Assembly: GCA_034663635.1 (NCBI GenBank)
Contig: JAXDJH010000005.1
Span: forward strand, 1 to 64,000
Length of the DNA stretch: 64,000 nt
Source: JAXDJH01 sp034663635
Lineage (GTDB): Bacteria > Actinomycetota > CADDZG01 > WHSQ01
Reading direction: 5' to 3'
The notes below the pieces were generated by a model. The model did no database searches. It saw nothing but the letters and a program-made list of their open reading frames with translations, and was not told the DNA's origin. This document shows positions 15,261 through 25,438 of the stretch, in pieces. Both the position numbers and the translations under genes were made by a program. How positions within the stretch are numbered: the first letter of the stretch is position 1; each line of letters begins with the position of its first letter.

Positions 15261-17803
15261 GCAAGAAGAGCCAGGACCTGCACGAGATGGAGGAGCGCTG
15301 GCGCGCGTTCTGGCTCGAGGACGGCACCTATCTATACGACTCCTCCCGAGGGCGCGACGAGACCTTCGTCGTCGACACGCCACCGCCCACCGTCAGTGGA
15401 TCGCTCCACATCGGGCACGTCTTCAGCTTCACCCACACCGATCTCATCGTGCGCTACAAGCGGATGCAGGGCCTGAACATCTACTACCCGATGGGTTGGG
15501 ACGACAACGGCCTTCCGACGGAACGCAGGGTGCAGAACGTCTTCGGAGTTCGGTGCGACCCACGGCTTCCGTACGACCCCGACCTCAAGGTCGAGTTCGG
15601 CCGCGAGGGCGACGTCATCCCGATCTCCCGCAAGAACTTCATCGAGCTATGCGACATCGTCGTGCAGGAGGACGAGCAGAAGTTCCTCGAGCTCTTTCAG
15701 CGGATCGGGCTTTCGTGTGACTGGAACCAGATGTATGCAACGATCGACGAGCGTTCGCGCTACGTAAGCCAGCTCTCGTTCCTCAATCTTCTAGACAAGG
15801 GACAGGCCGACCACCGTGAGGCCCCCACGATGTGGGATGTCGATTTCCAATCGGCGGTCGCTCAGGCCGAGGTCGAAGACCGCGACAAGGACGGGATGTT
15901 CCACAAGATCCGGTTCGAGGTCGAAGGCGGAGGCGACCTTGTGATCGCGACGACTCGGCCCGAGCTACTTCCCGCCTGCATCGCAGTCGTTGCTCATCCC
16001 GACGACGAGCGCTACAAGGACCTGTTCGGGAAGAAAGCGATCACTCCGCTGTTCAAGGCTCCCGTCCCGATAATCGCGGACGAGAAAGCCGAGCCCGACA
16101 AGGGCACCGGAATCCTCATGGTTTGCACGTTCGGCGACGCGACCGACGTTGAATGGTGGCGCCAGCTCGGCGTGCCCGCCCGTGAGGTCATCGGCCGTGA
16201 CGGCCGGATCCTTTCCGCCGAGTGGGGCGAAGGGCCGTGGGAGTCGAACGATCCGGGTTCGGCCCAAGCGCACTACGACAAGCTGGTTGGATCGAGCATC
16301 AATCAAGCTCGGAAGAGCGTCGTCGAGTTGCTCGAAGCGGACGGCGCCACCGTGGGCGAGCCCGAGCACATCCGCAGGCCGGTGAAGTTCTTCGAGAAGG
16401 GCGACAGACCCCTCGAGTTCGTCGTCAGCCGCCAATGGTTCATCCCGGTGATGGACAAGAAAAAGGAACTCATCGAGCAGGGCCGCAAGGTCGAGTGGCA
16501 TCCCGCGATGTTCCTGAAGCGCTACGTCGACTGGGTCGAGGGTCTGAACCAAGACTGGTGCGTGAGCCGTCAGCGCTATTTCGGCGTCCCGATCCCCGTC
16601 TGGTACGAGATCGACTCCGAAGGCAACATCGTCTACGACAAAGTGCTCGTTCCGAAGAAGGCAGACCTGCCCATAGATCCGTCGAGCGATGCCCCTGAAG
16701 GCTTCACCGAAGACCAACGTGGCAAACCCGGAGGGTTTACGGGAGACCCGGATGTCTTCGACACGTGGGCGACCTCCGCTTTGACCCCGCGCATCCCGTC
16801 CGGCTGGCCCGATGAGATGGAGCGTCACCTCAAGGTCTATCCGACCGATCTCCGGCCACAGGCGCACGACATCATCCGAACGTGGGCATTCGTGACCATC
16901 ACGCGCAGCTATCTCGAAGACGGGTCGATCCCTTGGCATCACGCTGCCATCTCCGGGTTCGTTCTCGACCCGGATCGCAAGAAGATGTCGAAGTCGAAGG
17001 GGAACGTCGTTCTTCCTACCGACGTCCTCGACGAGTATGGCGCCGACGCGGTGCGATACTGGTCGGCGAGTGGACGCCTCGGTCTCGACGCGGCCGCGGA
17101 CCCGAACGTCTTCAAGGAGGGCAAGCGGCTCGTCACGAAGATCAGAAACGCGGCGCGTTTGATCCAGGGTTACGAAGGCGAGGGGGGTCCTCCAACTCAT
17201 CCTCTCGACTTGGCTCTTCTGTCCAGGCTTCGACATGTCGTGCAAGAGGCAACAGATGCCTGGGAGTCGTGGACCCACTCGATCGCGCTCGAGCGCGTCG
17301 AGACATGGTTCTGGTCGGACCTGACCGACAACTATCTCGAACTCAGCAAGTCCCGCGCCTACGCCGGCGACCCGTCTGCTCTCGGCACGCTGCGAACCGC
17401 GCTCGACGTGGTGTTGAGGCTCTTCGCACCGATCGTTCCCTTCGTGGCGGAGGAGGTTTGGAACGCCGGTGCAGATGAGCCTTCCTCCATCCACAGGGCC
17501 TCATGGCCGAAGCCGGACGAACTTCCAGAGTCCGAGAACGCCAACGCGACGTTCCATAACGTCGTTGAAGTTCTGACTGAAGTTCGTCGAGCTAAGTCCG
17601 AAGCGAAGGTCTCCATCAAGTGGCCGGTGGAACGGCTCACCGTCTACTGCAACGCCCCGGATCGGCTCGAGTTCGTGCGATCGGTGTCGGCGGATCTGAT
17701 CGCTGCAGGCAACATCAAGAACCTCGAGCTGAAAGCGGAAGACAAGGGCCAGAACGAGGATGATTTCCTCATCGAAGTGCAGCTTGCAGAGTCACAAGAG
17801 TGA
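15257..17803 (+). CDS. valS: Valyl-tRNA synthetase
   Basis: The 848-residue class I enzyme charges tRNA-Val. The signature HIGH is at 51-54 (SGSLHIGH) and KMSKSKGN near 575-582. The DDNGLPTERRVQ segment, editing domain and C-terminal anticodon-binding helices are present. It is shorter than Escherichia coli ValRS (951) and seems to lack the long C-terminal coiled coil, as in several actinobacterial and archaeal-type enzymes. The GTG start overlaps the upstream stop and its own TGA overlaps the folC start, placing it in a coupled run with the DUF3352 gene and folC. Confidence 0.97.
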   Translation: MSKKSQDLHEMEERWRAFWLEDGTYLYDSSRGRDETFVVDTPPPTVSGSLHIGHVFSFTHTDLIVRYKRMQGLNIYYPMGWDDNGLPTERRVQNVFGVRCDPRLPYDPDLKVEFGREGDVIPISRKNFIELCDIVVQEDEQKFLELFQRIGLSCDWNQMYATIDERSRYVSQLSFLNLLDKGQADHREAPTMWDVDFQSAVAQAEVEDRDKDGMFHKIRFEVEGGGDLVIATTRPELLPACIAVVAHPDDERYKDLFGKKAITPLFKAPVPIIADEKAEPDKGTGILMVCTFGDATDVEWWRQLGVPAREVIGRDGRILSAEWGEGPWESNDPGSAQAHYDKLVGSSINQARKSVVELLEADGATVGEPEHIRRPVKFFEKGDRPLEFVVSRQWFIPVMDKKKELIEQGRKVEWHPAMFLKRYVDWVEGLNQDWCVSRQRYFGVPIPVWYEIDSEGNIVYDKVLVPKKADLPIDPSSDAPEGFTEDQRGKPGGFTGDPDVFDTWATSALTPRIPSGWPDEMERHLKVYPTDLRPQAHDIIRTWAFVTITRSYLEDGSIPWHHAAISGFVLDPDRKKMSKSKGNVVLPTDVLDEYGADAVRYWSASGRLGLDAAADPNVFKEGKRLVTKIRNAARLIQGYEGEGGPPTHPLDLALLSRLRHVVQEATDAWESWTHSIALERVETWFWSDLTDNYLELSKSRAYAGDPSALGTLRTALDVVLRLFAPIVPFVAEEVWNAGADEPSSIHRASWPKPDELPESENANATFHNVVEVLTEVRRAKSEAKVSIKWPVERLTVYCNAPDRLEFVRSVSADLIAAGNIKNLELKAEDKGQNEDDFLIEVQLAESQE

Positions 17804-19122
17804 GCTTCAAGGAAGCCGAGGCTTATCTCGACTCTTTAGGTATCGATGCCATGAAGTCGATGGCGCCAACCTTGCACCGCGTCGAAGCGGTCTGTGAGGC
17901 TCTAAACAATCCTCAGGACCAGATAAACGCCATCCACGTCACGGGAACGAACGGCAAGACAACGACGTCGCGGATAGCGACGTCGTTGCTTGCTGCGACC
18001 GGACTACGAGTGGGGACGTATACGTCGCCTCACCTCGAATCCGTGCGCGAACGCATCGCTCTGAACGGCACGCCCATCTCTGAAGAAGCTTTTGGCGAGG
18101 TCTTCGACCATCTGATGCCGTTCGTACAGGTGGTGGAGGAACGGCTGGGGGAGCAACTCAGCTATTTCGAGATCCTGACCGCCATGTTCTTTCTCTGGGC
18201 CTCCGAGAACGTCGATGTGAGCGTCGTCGAGGTGGGCCTGGGAGGCGAGTGGGACGCCACCAATGTGATTCAAGCTCCGGTCGCGGTGATCACGAATATC
18301 GGCCTCGATCACGTTCAGCTGCTGGGCCAGGATCGAGCCACGATCGCCCGCGAAAAGGCCGGGATCATCAAACAGGACGCCTTCGTAGTGACGGGGGAGC
18401 GCGACCCCGCGATCGTCGAGATATTCCGCGAGAAGGCCGAGGCCAAGGGTGCAACTCTCCGAGTGCTGGACAAGGATTTCACGCTCACGCTGAACGAACT
18501 CGCTCTTGGGGGGCGCTACATCTCTGTAGCGGCGAGCGGAGGCATCTCGTACAAGCACCTATTCCTTCCGTTACATGGCGCCCATCAGGGAGTGAATGCC
18601 GCGGTGGCGATCGAAGCGGTCACGTCCTTCATGCCGTCGGTGAGCCTCGACGAAGAAGTGATCGCGGCCGGCCTCGCAACGGTCAAGGTGTCGGGTCGCA
18701 TCGAAACAGTTCCAGGCAAACGGGTTCCCGTTGTCCTCGATGTAGCGCACAACCCTGATGGGATGTCCGCTCTCGTGACGAGCCTCGCCGAGGCGTTCGC
18801 TTTCGGGCGCGTCGTGTTCGTTGTCGGGATCTTGAAAGACAAGGATTACAAGGGGATGCTCGCCGAGATGGCGCGGATCCCAAGCGCCCTCGTTCTCACC
18901 GAACCTCGCTTCGCACGATCTGCTCCTGCGGAAGAACTTCTCGCTGCATCCGTCGAACTCGGGCTTTCAGCGGAGGTGGTACAGGACGTTCCCGGCGCGG
19001 TCGATCGAGCTCTGACGACTGCAGAAGCGACCGATCTCGTCTGCGTCACGGGCTCCCACTATGTGGTGGGAGAAGCCAGACCTCATCTGGTGGGCGGATC
19101 TACTGCTACCGTGCCCCGCTGA
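17800..19122 (+). CDS. folC: Folylpolyglutamate synthase / dihydrofolate synthase
   Basis: The 440-residue Mur-ligase-family enzyme adds glutamate to folates (and may join dihydropteroate and glutamate). The P-loop TGTNGKTTT lies at 48-56. The EVGLGGEWDATNVI and LDVAHNPDG motifs typical of FolC are both clear. The GTG start overlaps the valS stop by four bases. The same valS-folC-ndk order occurs in other Actinomycetota, as I recall. A TACCGT -10-like sequence sits near its 3' end (19107-19112) and may serve ndk. Confidence 0.95.
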   Translation: MSFKEAEAYLDSLGIDAMKSMAPTLHRVEAVCEALNNPQDQINAIHVTGTNGKTTTSRIATSLLAATGLRVGTYTSPHLESVRERIALNGTPISEEAFGEVFDHLMPFVQVVEERLGEQLSYFEILTAMFFLWASENVDVSVVEVGLGGEWDATNVIQAPVAVITNIGLDHVQLLGQDRATIAREKAGIIKQDAFVVTGERDPAIVEIFREKAEAKGATLRVLDKDFTLTLNELALGGRYISVAASGGISYKHLFLPLHGAHQGVNAAVAIEAVTSFMPSVSLDEEVIAAGLATVKVSGRIETVPGKRVPVVLDVAHNPDGMSALVTSLAEAFAFGRVVFVVGILKDKDYKGMLAEMARIPSALVLTEPRFARSAPAEELLAASVELGLSAEVVQDVPGAVDRALTTAEATDLVCVTGSHYVVGEARPHLVGGSTATVPR

Positions 19123-19141
19123 CACCTTCAGGAGGTAACCG

Positions 19142-19549
19142 ATGCCAGACACCCAGCAGACATTCATCATGGTCAAGCCCGACGGCGTGAAGCGCCACCT
19201 CATCGGAGAGGTCGTTCGACGGATAGAGGCCAAGGGCTACTCCGTCGTCGAGATGAAGCTCTTCACGATCGACGAGAGTCTGGCCAAGAAGCACTACGCC
19301 GAGCACGTTGAGCGGCCCTTCTTCGGCGAACTGGTCGCCTTCATCACGTCCGGGCCGGTGGTTGCCATGGTGATCGAAGGGGCCGATGCGGTCGCGGGGA
19401 TGCGTCAGATCATGGGCGCAACCAATCCGATCGACGCCGTCCCAGGTTCGATTCGCGGTGATTTCGCATCTGTGATCAGCGAGAACATCGTCCACGGCTC
19501 GGATTCCCCCGAATCCGCCGAGAGAGAGATCAACCTCTTCTTCGGTTAG
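19142..19549 (+). CDS. ndk: Nucleoside diphosphate kinase
   Basis: The 135-residue enzyme passes phosphate between nucleoside tri- and diphosphates through a phospho-histidine. The active His is His118 in NIVHGSDS, with Lys12 in the MVKPDGV motif. Length is standard. ATG 19142 is preceded by an almost perfect ribosome binding site, AGGAGGTAACC, six bases or so upstream. Confidence 0.98.
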   Translation: MPDTQQTFIMVKPDGVKRHLIGEVVRRIEAKGYSVVEMKLFTIDESLAKKHYAEHVERPFFGELVAFITSGPVVAMVIEGADAVAGMRQIMGATNPIDAVPGSIRGDFASVISENIVHGSDSPESAEREINLFFG

Positions 19550-19566
19550 GTCTCAAGCGCAGCGGA

Positions 19567-19597
19567 TTGACGGGACGAAGTACAGGTGCGCTAGTTT
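19567..19597 (+). promoter_or_regulatory. Candidate mreB promoter
   Basis: TTGACG (19567-19572) is followed after 19 bases by TAGTTT (19592-19597). A second possible -10, TAGAGT, lies near 19626. Either would start the cell-shape transcript upstream of the AGGAG site. Confidence 0.4.
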
Positions 19598-19671
19598 GGC
19601 TGGAAGCCACTCGGTGCCTTCGGCTAGAGTTGGCATCACAACAGACAACAAAATTGCTCAGGAGTCTCTCA

Positions 19672-20703
19672 ATGGACAACATGTTCCAGTTCATCGGTCG
19701 GGACATGGCCGTCGACCTCGGTACCGCCAACACGCTGGTCTACGTCCGTGGCCGGGGGATCGTTCTTAACGAGCCCTCTGTCGTCGCCATCAACACCAAG
19801 ACGGGCGCCATCCTGGCGGTTGGATCCGAAGCCAAACGGATGATCGGGCGCACGCCGGCCCACATCGTTGCGATCCGACCCCTCAAGGACGGCGTCATCG
19901 CAGATTTCGACGTGACCGAGAAGATGCTTCGTTACTTCATCCAGAAAGTGCACAAGCGCACCTTCCTCGCGAAGCCGCGCGTGGTTGTTTGCGTTCCTTC
20001 GGGTATCACCGGGGTTGAGCAGCGCGCGGTCGAGGAAGCAACGATCTCTGCAGGCGCGCGTAGCGCGTTCATCATCGAAGAGCCAATGGCAGCCGCGATC
20101 GGCGCAGGACTCCCCGTGCACGAACCGACGGGAAACATGATCGTCGACATCGGTGGTGGAACGACCGAGGTCGCAGTCGTTTCACTGGGAGGCATCGTCA
20201 CGTCGCAGTCGATCCGAATCGGTGGAGACGAGCTCGACGAGTCGATCATCAACTACATCAAAAAGGAGTACTCGTTGATGCTCGGCGAGCGCACCGCGGA
20301 GGAGATCAAGATGCAGATCGCTTCCGCGTTCCCGATGCCGGAGGAGCCCCAGGCCGAGATCCGCGGCCGCGATCTCGTCACCGGACTTCCGAAAACCATC
20401 GTCGTCTCAGCCGAAGAGATCCGCCGCGCGATCGAAGAGCCCGTCAATGCGATCGTCGACGCGGTGAAGAACACTCTGGACAAAACGCCACCGGAACTTG
20501 CCGCGGACATCATGGACAAGGGCATCGTTCTGGCGGGCGGAGGTGCTCTGCTGAAAGGCTTGGACGAGCGCCTCAAGCACGAGACCGGCATGCCCATCCA
20601 CATCGCCGAAGACCCACTGATCGCGGTTGCCATCGGATCGGGCAAATGCCTCGAGGAATTCGAGGCTCTTAAGAGAGTGTTGATCTCTTCCACTCGTCAT
20701 TGA
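19672..20703 (+). CDS. mreB: Rod shape-determining protein MreB
   Basis: The 343-residue bacterial actin forms membrane-bound filaments that guide wall synthesis along the cell side. Actin-fold motifs are clear: phosphate-1 loop VDLGTANTLVYV, phosphate-2 IVDIGGGTTEVAVVS, and the adenosine motif IVLAGGGALLKGLDERL. A short amphipathic N-terminus (MDNMFQFIG) precedes the first strand. ATG 19672 has AGGAG seven bases upstream; the frame extends further left to 19567 without support. It leads the mreBCD-mrdA-rodA set. Confidence 0.98.
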   Translation: MDNMFQFIGRDMAVDLGTANTLVYVRGRGIVLNEPSVVAINTKTGAILAVGSEAKRMIGRTPAHIVAIRPLKDGVIADFDVTEKMLRYFIQKVHKRTFLAKPRVVVCVPSGITGVEQRAVEEATISAGARSAFIIEEPMAAAIGAGLPVHEPTGNMIVDIGGGTTEVAVVSLGGIVTSQSIRIGGDELDESIINYIKKEYSLMLGERTAEEIKMQIASAFPMPEEPQAEIRGRDLVTGLPKTIVVSAEEIRRAIEEPVNAIVDAVKNTLDKTPPELAADIMDKGIVLAGGGALLKGLDERLKHETGMPIHIAEDPLIAVAIGSGKCLEEFEALKRVLISSTRH

Positions 20704-20855
20704 CATAGCCCGCGTTTACGCAGGTCAGAACCCTTGAGCGGGGCTTAATCACTCTTCGCGGTTAAGGTGTTGCCGCTGGTGGCGCCCTTTATGCGGGCTT
20801 GTGAATCGGGCAGCCGCCCCAAGTTTTCCGCCTAGCGGAATGAGGTTTTGTACGG

Positions 20856-21710
20856 ATGTATCGCCGCGCCGGGCGCGGTCGGCTGCTGCTGCTGGCCTTT
20901 GTCGCCCTTTCAATAGTTGTCATCACGCTCGACTTCCGCCAGGGGGACAACGGCCCCCTCGAGCGGGCGAAGGAGATTTCGAGCGCGATCGTCACCCCGA
21001 TCCAGCGGGGTCTAACCGCCGTGTTCCGGCCGGTTGGGAATTTCTTCTCCTCCGTTTCTGAGCTGTCGAGTCTGCGAAGCGAGAACCACGAGCTTCAAGC
21101 ATCGGTCGAGAGCCTCCAATCCGAGATCACCGAAGCCAAGTCATTGCTCAACGAGAACGCGCGGCTTCGGGACTTGCTCGACCTCGACGAGGCTTACCCA
21201 ACTCTCGAGCGCGTCACGGCAACGGTCATCAGCAATGCGCCGGCCAACTACAAGTGGGCCGTCACGATCGATCGGGGAAGCGCCGATGGGATCACCGACG
21301 ACATGCCGGTGATCGATCCGAATGGACTTGTCGGTAAGACGACCGACGTCTATGCGCATACGGCGACCGTTCTTCTTTTGATCGATCCGCAAGCTTGTGC
21401 GAAATCGCGCGTGGTCGGCACGGGATTCACGGGGGGAGTTTGCGGCAACGGCGCACAGCATGCCTTGTCGCTTGAGTTCATCGACACAGATGCGGATGTC
21501 GAAGTGAACGATCAGGTCGTTACGGCTGGATATGACGACGGGATATTTCCGTCGAACATTCCGGTGGGCCAGATCGTCAGCGTGACCGGCGAGGAAGCCG
21601 CATCTCAACAGACGATCGAGGTCGATCCCTGGGTGGATTTCACGGCCCTCGACTTCGTCCAAGTCATCATCGAGCGCCAGGCGCGAGTGACTACCGAGAA
21701 GGTGAAGTGA
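20856..21710 (+). CDS. mreC: Rod shape-determining protein MreC
   Basis: The 284-residue bitopic membrane protein links MreB to the elongation synthases outside the cell. One membrane helix lies at about 9-26. A coiled coil spans roughly 68-110 (LSSLRSENHELQ...). Two beta domains of the MreC fold follow (INRG-like IDRGSADGI, GxVGK-like LVGKTTDV). A 152-base gap after mreB holds a CTTAA/TTAAG inverted repeat but no clear terminator. The GTG of mreD follows the stop by one base. Confidence 0.93.
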   Translation: MYRRAGRGRLLLLAFVALSIVVITLDFRQGDNGPLERAKEISSAIVTPIQRGLTAVFRPVGNFFSSVSELSSLRSENHELQASVESLQSEITEAKSLLNENARLRDLLDLDEAYPTLERVTATVISNAPANYKWAVTIDRGSADGITDDMPVIDPNGLVGKTTDVYAHTATVLLLIDPQACAKSRVVGTGFTGGVCGNGAQHALSLEFIDTDADVEVNDQVVTAGYDDGIFPSNIPVGQIVSVTGEEAASQQTIEVDPWVDFTALDFVQVIIERQARVTTEKVK

Positions 21711-21711
21711 G

Positions 21712-22275
21712 GTGGCATTGACGGCAGGGCCATCGAAAGCCCCGGGGATCCTCTCGGACATCGGCTTCGGACGGGTCTTCGCCGTCGGAGCCATGGTTCT
21801 GGTCGCGGTGGCCGTTCAGTCGACCGTCCTTGCCCGTCTGACGCTGCTGGGGGTGATCCCTCAGCTGATCCTGGTGGTCGTGGTTAGCCTCGCCTACACC
21901 GACGGGCCCAGGGTTGGGGTGACTGCCGGCTTCTTTGGAGGGCTCCTCCAGGATCTCCTCCTGCCTCAATCGATCGTCGGTTTGACGGCCCTCGTCTACA
22001 CGCTCATCGGCTATGCCGTCGGCAATCTTCGCCAATTCGCTCCAAACGAATCGGTCTGGATGCCGGTCTTCGCGGTGGCGTTCGCGTCTGCCGTGGCTGA
22101 GGCGAGCTACGCCCTTCTGGCCATCATGCTCGGTCAGCAGTGGGTGAGCCTGACGTTCACCGCGAAGGTGGCCGGGCTGGTCGTCCTCTACAACACCCTG
22201 CTGACACCGTTCGCATATCCGCTCGTGAGGCGAGTTGCCGACAAGTTCCGACCGGAGAGGGTCTACCGTTGGTGA
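21712..22275 (+). CDS. mreD: Rod shape-determining protein MreD
   Basis: The 187-residue, very hydrophobic protein has about five membrane helices and the typical PQLILVVVVSLAY segment. It is the third part of the MreBCD complex. Its start GTG lies one base after the mreC stop and its own TGA overlaps the GTG start of mrdA, so the set is translated together. Confidence 0.9.
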   Translation: MALTAGPSKAPGILSDIGFGRVFAVGAMVLVAVAVQSTVLARLTLLGVIPQLILVVVVSLAYTDGPRVGVTAGFFGGLLQDLLLPQSIVGLTALVYTLIGYAVGNLRQFAPNESVWMPVFAVAFASAVAEASYALLAIMLGQQWVSLTFTAKVAGLVVLYNTLLTPFAYPLVRRVADKFRPERVYRW

Positions 22276-24251
22276 GCGCGCAACGTCAGTCGCCCACTGG
22301 AGGCCTGGACCGGACGCTTCTGCGCCTTGCGATCTTCGGGATCTTGTTGGTCGCGATGTTCGTCGGGTTGTTCTCGAGACTTTGGTATCTGCAGGTCCTG
22401 GCGGCCGACGACTATCGCGATCTCGCAAAGGAGAACCGGGTTCGGTTGCTGCACTCCGAGCCGCCTAGAGGACGGATCTTGGACAGCAACGGCGTCATCC
22501 TCGTCGACAACGAGACCTCATATGCGGTCACTGTCGACAAGCAGATCCTGGATAGCCCGAGCAAACGCACCCAGGTACTCCGGAGCCTGAGCGATCTATT
22601 GGACATCCCGATCACCGACCTGCGCGTCAGGTTGCACGACATCACGGTTTCTCCTTACAAGCCCGTGGCGGTTGCGAACGACATACCCGAGGACGCGCGC
22701 TACATGATCAAGGAGAACGGCGAGGACTTCCCCGGCGTCGGCATCGACACGGTCCCCGTCCGCACGTATCCACAGGGGGAGCTCGCCGCTCACATGCTCG
22801 GTTACGTCGGCGAGATATCCGAGGGCGATCTGAAATCCGATCACTTCAAAGGTGCCAAGCCCGTGTACGCGGCCGGCGACATCGTTGGCAAGACCGGTTT
22901 GGAGTACACCTACGACCGATGGCTCCGTGGGCAACCGTCGGTAGAGAAGGTAGTGGTGAATGCGTCGGGAGATGTGATCGATTCCGATGTCAAGACGCTG
23001 GAGTCGACGGGCCAGGATCTCGTGCTGACTTTGGATTCGAGGATCCAAGCACTGGCTGAGGCCGCGTTGCGCTCGGGCGTCGAGACCGGCGGCGCCGTCG
23101 GCGGAGCAGTCGTGGTGATGGATCCGAGAGACGGAGCGATTCGAGCCATGGCGAGCTGGCCGACCTACAACCCCAAGATCCTCACGAATGGACTCACGCA
23201 GAAGGAGTACGACTCACTTGGCGCGAAGACGCCCAACAACCCCGACGATGACAGGTTGTTCAACCGTGCTATCCAGGGAGAACGGTCGCCGGGATCGACC
23301 TTCAAGGTAGCGACTGCCGGAGCCGCTCTTGCCAACGACATCATCGGTCCATATGACCGGTTGAACTGCCCCGGCTCAGCCATCTATCCACCGGACAAGC
23401 CGATCGGCGCAACGACGTTCAACAACTGGACGTCGATCCCATTCGGGTTCATCGACTTCGCCAAGAGCCTCGAGATCTCGTGCGACACGTTCTATTACGA
23501 ACTCGGCTGGCGGATGGAGGCCGCGTTCGGACCACCGTCGAGCGCAGGAGGGGACGGGACCGAGCGATTCCAGAAGTACCTTCGCACCGCCGGCTTCGAC
23601 CACCAAACCGGCATCGATCTGCCGGGCGAGGCCGACGGCCGAGTTCCCGACGAGGCGTGGCTGAAAGAGTTCTGCACTCAGACTGAATGCCTCAGCGATC
23701 AATGGCTTCCGGGTTACTCGGTCAACATGGCGATTGGACAGGGAGACCTTGTCGTCACGCCGCTTCAGATGGCCGACAGTTACGCCGCCCTTGTAAATGG
23801 CGGTCAGGTCCTTCGTCCACACCTCGCGGAGCAGATCGTTCGAGATGACGGCGAGGGGAACATGACCGTTACGAGGGAGATCGAACCGCATCTCAACGCA
23901 AAGCTCCCGCTGGATGCAACGGAGTTCGGTGTGATCGAGCAAGGTCTTCAGGACGTCATCGCGGCCCCCGACGGAACCGCCCGCTCCGCGTTCGCTGGAT
24001 TCCCGCTCGATCGCTTCCCGATCGCCGGCAAGACGGGAACCGCGCAGATCGGGACTACCCCGGATAACGATGCATGGTTCTTGTCCTACGCGCCGGCGGA
24101 TGCCCCCGAATACGTCATCGCGGTTTACATCGAGAAGACATATGGCCACGGAGGAGAGATAGCCGCTCCGGTCGCACGACAGATCTATGAGGGCATTTTC
24201 GGGATCGACGAGGAGACCGACATCCATGTCGGCCAGGACGCGTCGGGCTGA
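22272..24251 (+). CDS. mrdA: Penicillin-binding protein 2 (elongasome transpeptidase)
   Basis: The 659-residue protein cross-links peptidoglycan during side-wall growth. One N-terminal membrane helix (about 15-37) is followed by the dimerisation domain (SEPPRGRILDSNG) and the transpeptidase domain. The catalytic motifs are S342-TFK, SCD (the SxN/D site, in ISCDTFYYELG) and KTGTA at 587-591. GTG 22272 overlaps the mreD stop (GTGA); an in-frame start at 22140 would read through mreD. It works with RodA, encoded next. Confidence 0.97.
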   Translation: MSAQRQSPTGGLDRTLLRLAIFGILLVAMFVGLFSRLWYLQVLAADDYRDLAKENRVRLLHSEPPRGRILDSNGVILVDNETSYAVTVDKQILDSPSKRTQVLRSLSDLLDIPITDLRVRLHDITVSPYKPVAVANDIPEDARYMIKENGEDFPGVGIDTVPVRTYPQGELAAHMLGYVGEISEGDLKSDHFKGAKPVYAAGDIVGKTGLEYTYDRWLRGQPSVEKVVVNASGDVIDSDVKTLESTGQDLVLTLDSRIQALAEAALRSGVETGGAVGGAVVVMDPRDGAIRAMASWPTYNPKILTNGLTQKEYDSLGAKTPNNPDDDRLFNRAIQGERSPGSTFKVATAGAALANDIIGPYDRLNCPGSAIYPPDKPIGATTFNNWTSIPFGFIDFAKSLEISCDTFYYELGWRMEAAFGPPSSAGGDGTERFQKYLRTAGFDHQTGIDLPGEADGRVPDEAWLKEFCTQTECLSDQWLPGYSVNMAIGQGDLVVTPLQMADSYAALVNGGQVLRPHLAEQIVRDDGEGNMTVTREIEPHLNAKLPLDATEFGVIEQGLQDVIAAPDGTARSAFAGFPLDRFPIAGKTGTAQIGTTPDNDAWFLSYAPADAPEYVIAVYIEKTYGHGGEIAAPVARQIYEGIFGIDEETDIHVGQDASG

Positions 24252-25435
24252 TGCGCAGCTACCCGGGAGCGATGCTCGGAGAGGCGGTCGACCGCATCGG
24301 CGGCGAGCCGATAACCGCGCGCATGGCCAGAAAGGCGCCGATCCGTCACATCGATCCGACTCTTCTGCTGGTCACGTTCCTCCTCGGCGCCTACGGCGCG
24401 GTCATGGTTTTCTCGGCGACCGTTCACCGCCAAGTCGAAGCGGGGCTCGATCCTCAGCTCTATCTGAAGCGCCAGATCGCGTTTCTGGTGGGGGGCCTTG
24501 TCGTACTGATCGTTGTCGCCACCTTCGATTACAGACACCTCAGAGGATTCGCGCCCGTCGTATACGGCATGGCCGTCGTCGGGCTCGGCGTTGTGCTGAG
24601 CCCTCTGGGAACCGTCGTGAAGGGCGCGCGGCGTTGGATAGTCGTCGGTTTCGTTCAGATCCAGCCGTCGGAGCTCACGAAGATCGCCGTCATAGTCGCG
24701 GTCGCAGCGTTCCTCGCCGAGCGAAAGGGCGAACCATCCGCGCTCGACGTCGCGATTACGGTCGGAGTGGTCGCGATTCCGAGCCTCTTGATCTTCTTGG
24801 AACCGGACCTCGGAACCATGATGGTCATGGTCGTCCTCCTGGGCGCTCTGCTGCTAGTCGGCGGAGCCAGGCTTCGCCACTTCCTTGCCCTGGCCTTGAT
24901 CGCGATAGTCGCGATAACTGGGGCGGTGAAGGCCGACATCCTTCACGACTACCAGCTCCGTCGGCTCGAAGCCTTCATGGATCCAACTTGCAACGTGCAA
25001 GAAGAGTGTTACAACCTTCGCCAATCCGAGATCGCCATCGCGTCCGGCGGTTTCCGGGGGAAGGGCCTCGAGAGCCGGTACAGCCAGACGGCCCTCGATT
25101 TCGTGCCCGAACAACACACCGACTTCGTCTTCACGGCGGTCGGAGAGCAACTCGGATTCATGGGCTCGGCAACCCTGATCGCTCTCTTCGCGTTCCTCAT
25201 CTGGCGTGCAATGCGCATCTCGATGATGTCGCGCGATCTATTCGGGACGATCGTTGCGGCAGGCATCGCCGCTCTTTGGGCGTTCCAGGTTTTCGTCAAC
25301 GTGGGGATGACGATGGGCATCATGCCCATCACGGGCGTCCCGCTCCCTTTCATCAGTTATGGCGGTTCGAGCTTGGTGACCAACTTCATCGCGGTCGGAC
25401 TGCTGCTCAACATCCACATGCGGAGGTTTTTGTAA
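24251..25435 (+). CDS. rodA: RodA, SEDS peptidoglycan glycosyltransferase
   Basis: The 394-residue polytopic protein (about ten helices) polymerises lipid II into glycan strands with its partner penicillin-binding protein. SEDS features include the long outer loop with LEPDLGTMMV and the C-terminal GITLPFISYGGSS-type motif (VPLPFISYGGSS). About 30 hydrophilic residues precede the first helix. ATG 24251 shares one base with the mrdA stop (TGATG). Next to mreBCD and mrdA it is RodA rather than FtsW. Confidence 0.95.
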   Translation: MRSYPGAMLGEAVDRIGGEPITARMARKAPIRHIDPTLLLVTFLLGAYGAVMVFSATVHRQVEAGLDPQLYLKRQIAFLVGGLVVLIVVATFDYRHLRGFAPVVYGMAVVGLGVVLSPLGTVVKGARRWIVVGFVQIQPSELTKIAVIVAVAAFLAERKGEPSALDVAITVGVVAIPSLLIFLEPDLGTMMVMVVLLGALLLVGGARLRHFLALALIAIVAITGAVKADILHDYQLRRLEAFMDPTCNVQEECYNLRQSEIAIASGGFRGKGLESRYSQTALDFVPEQHTDFVFTAVGEQLGFMGSATLIALFAFLIWRAMRISMMSRDLFGTIVAAGIAALWAFQVFVNVGMTMGIMPITGVPLPFISYGGSSLVTNFIAVGLLLNIHMRRFL

Positions 25436-25438
25436 GAC

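Noticed and set aside
15965..17494. 509-codon open frame on the minus strand opposite valS
   Set aside because: It lies wholly antisense to an excellent valyl-tRNA synthetase gene and shows no domain; it is a product of high GC codon bias.
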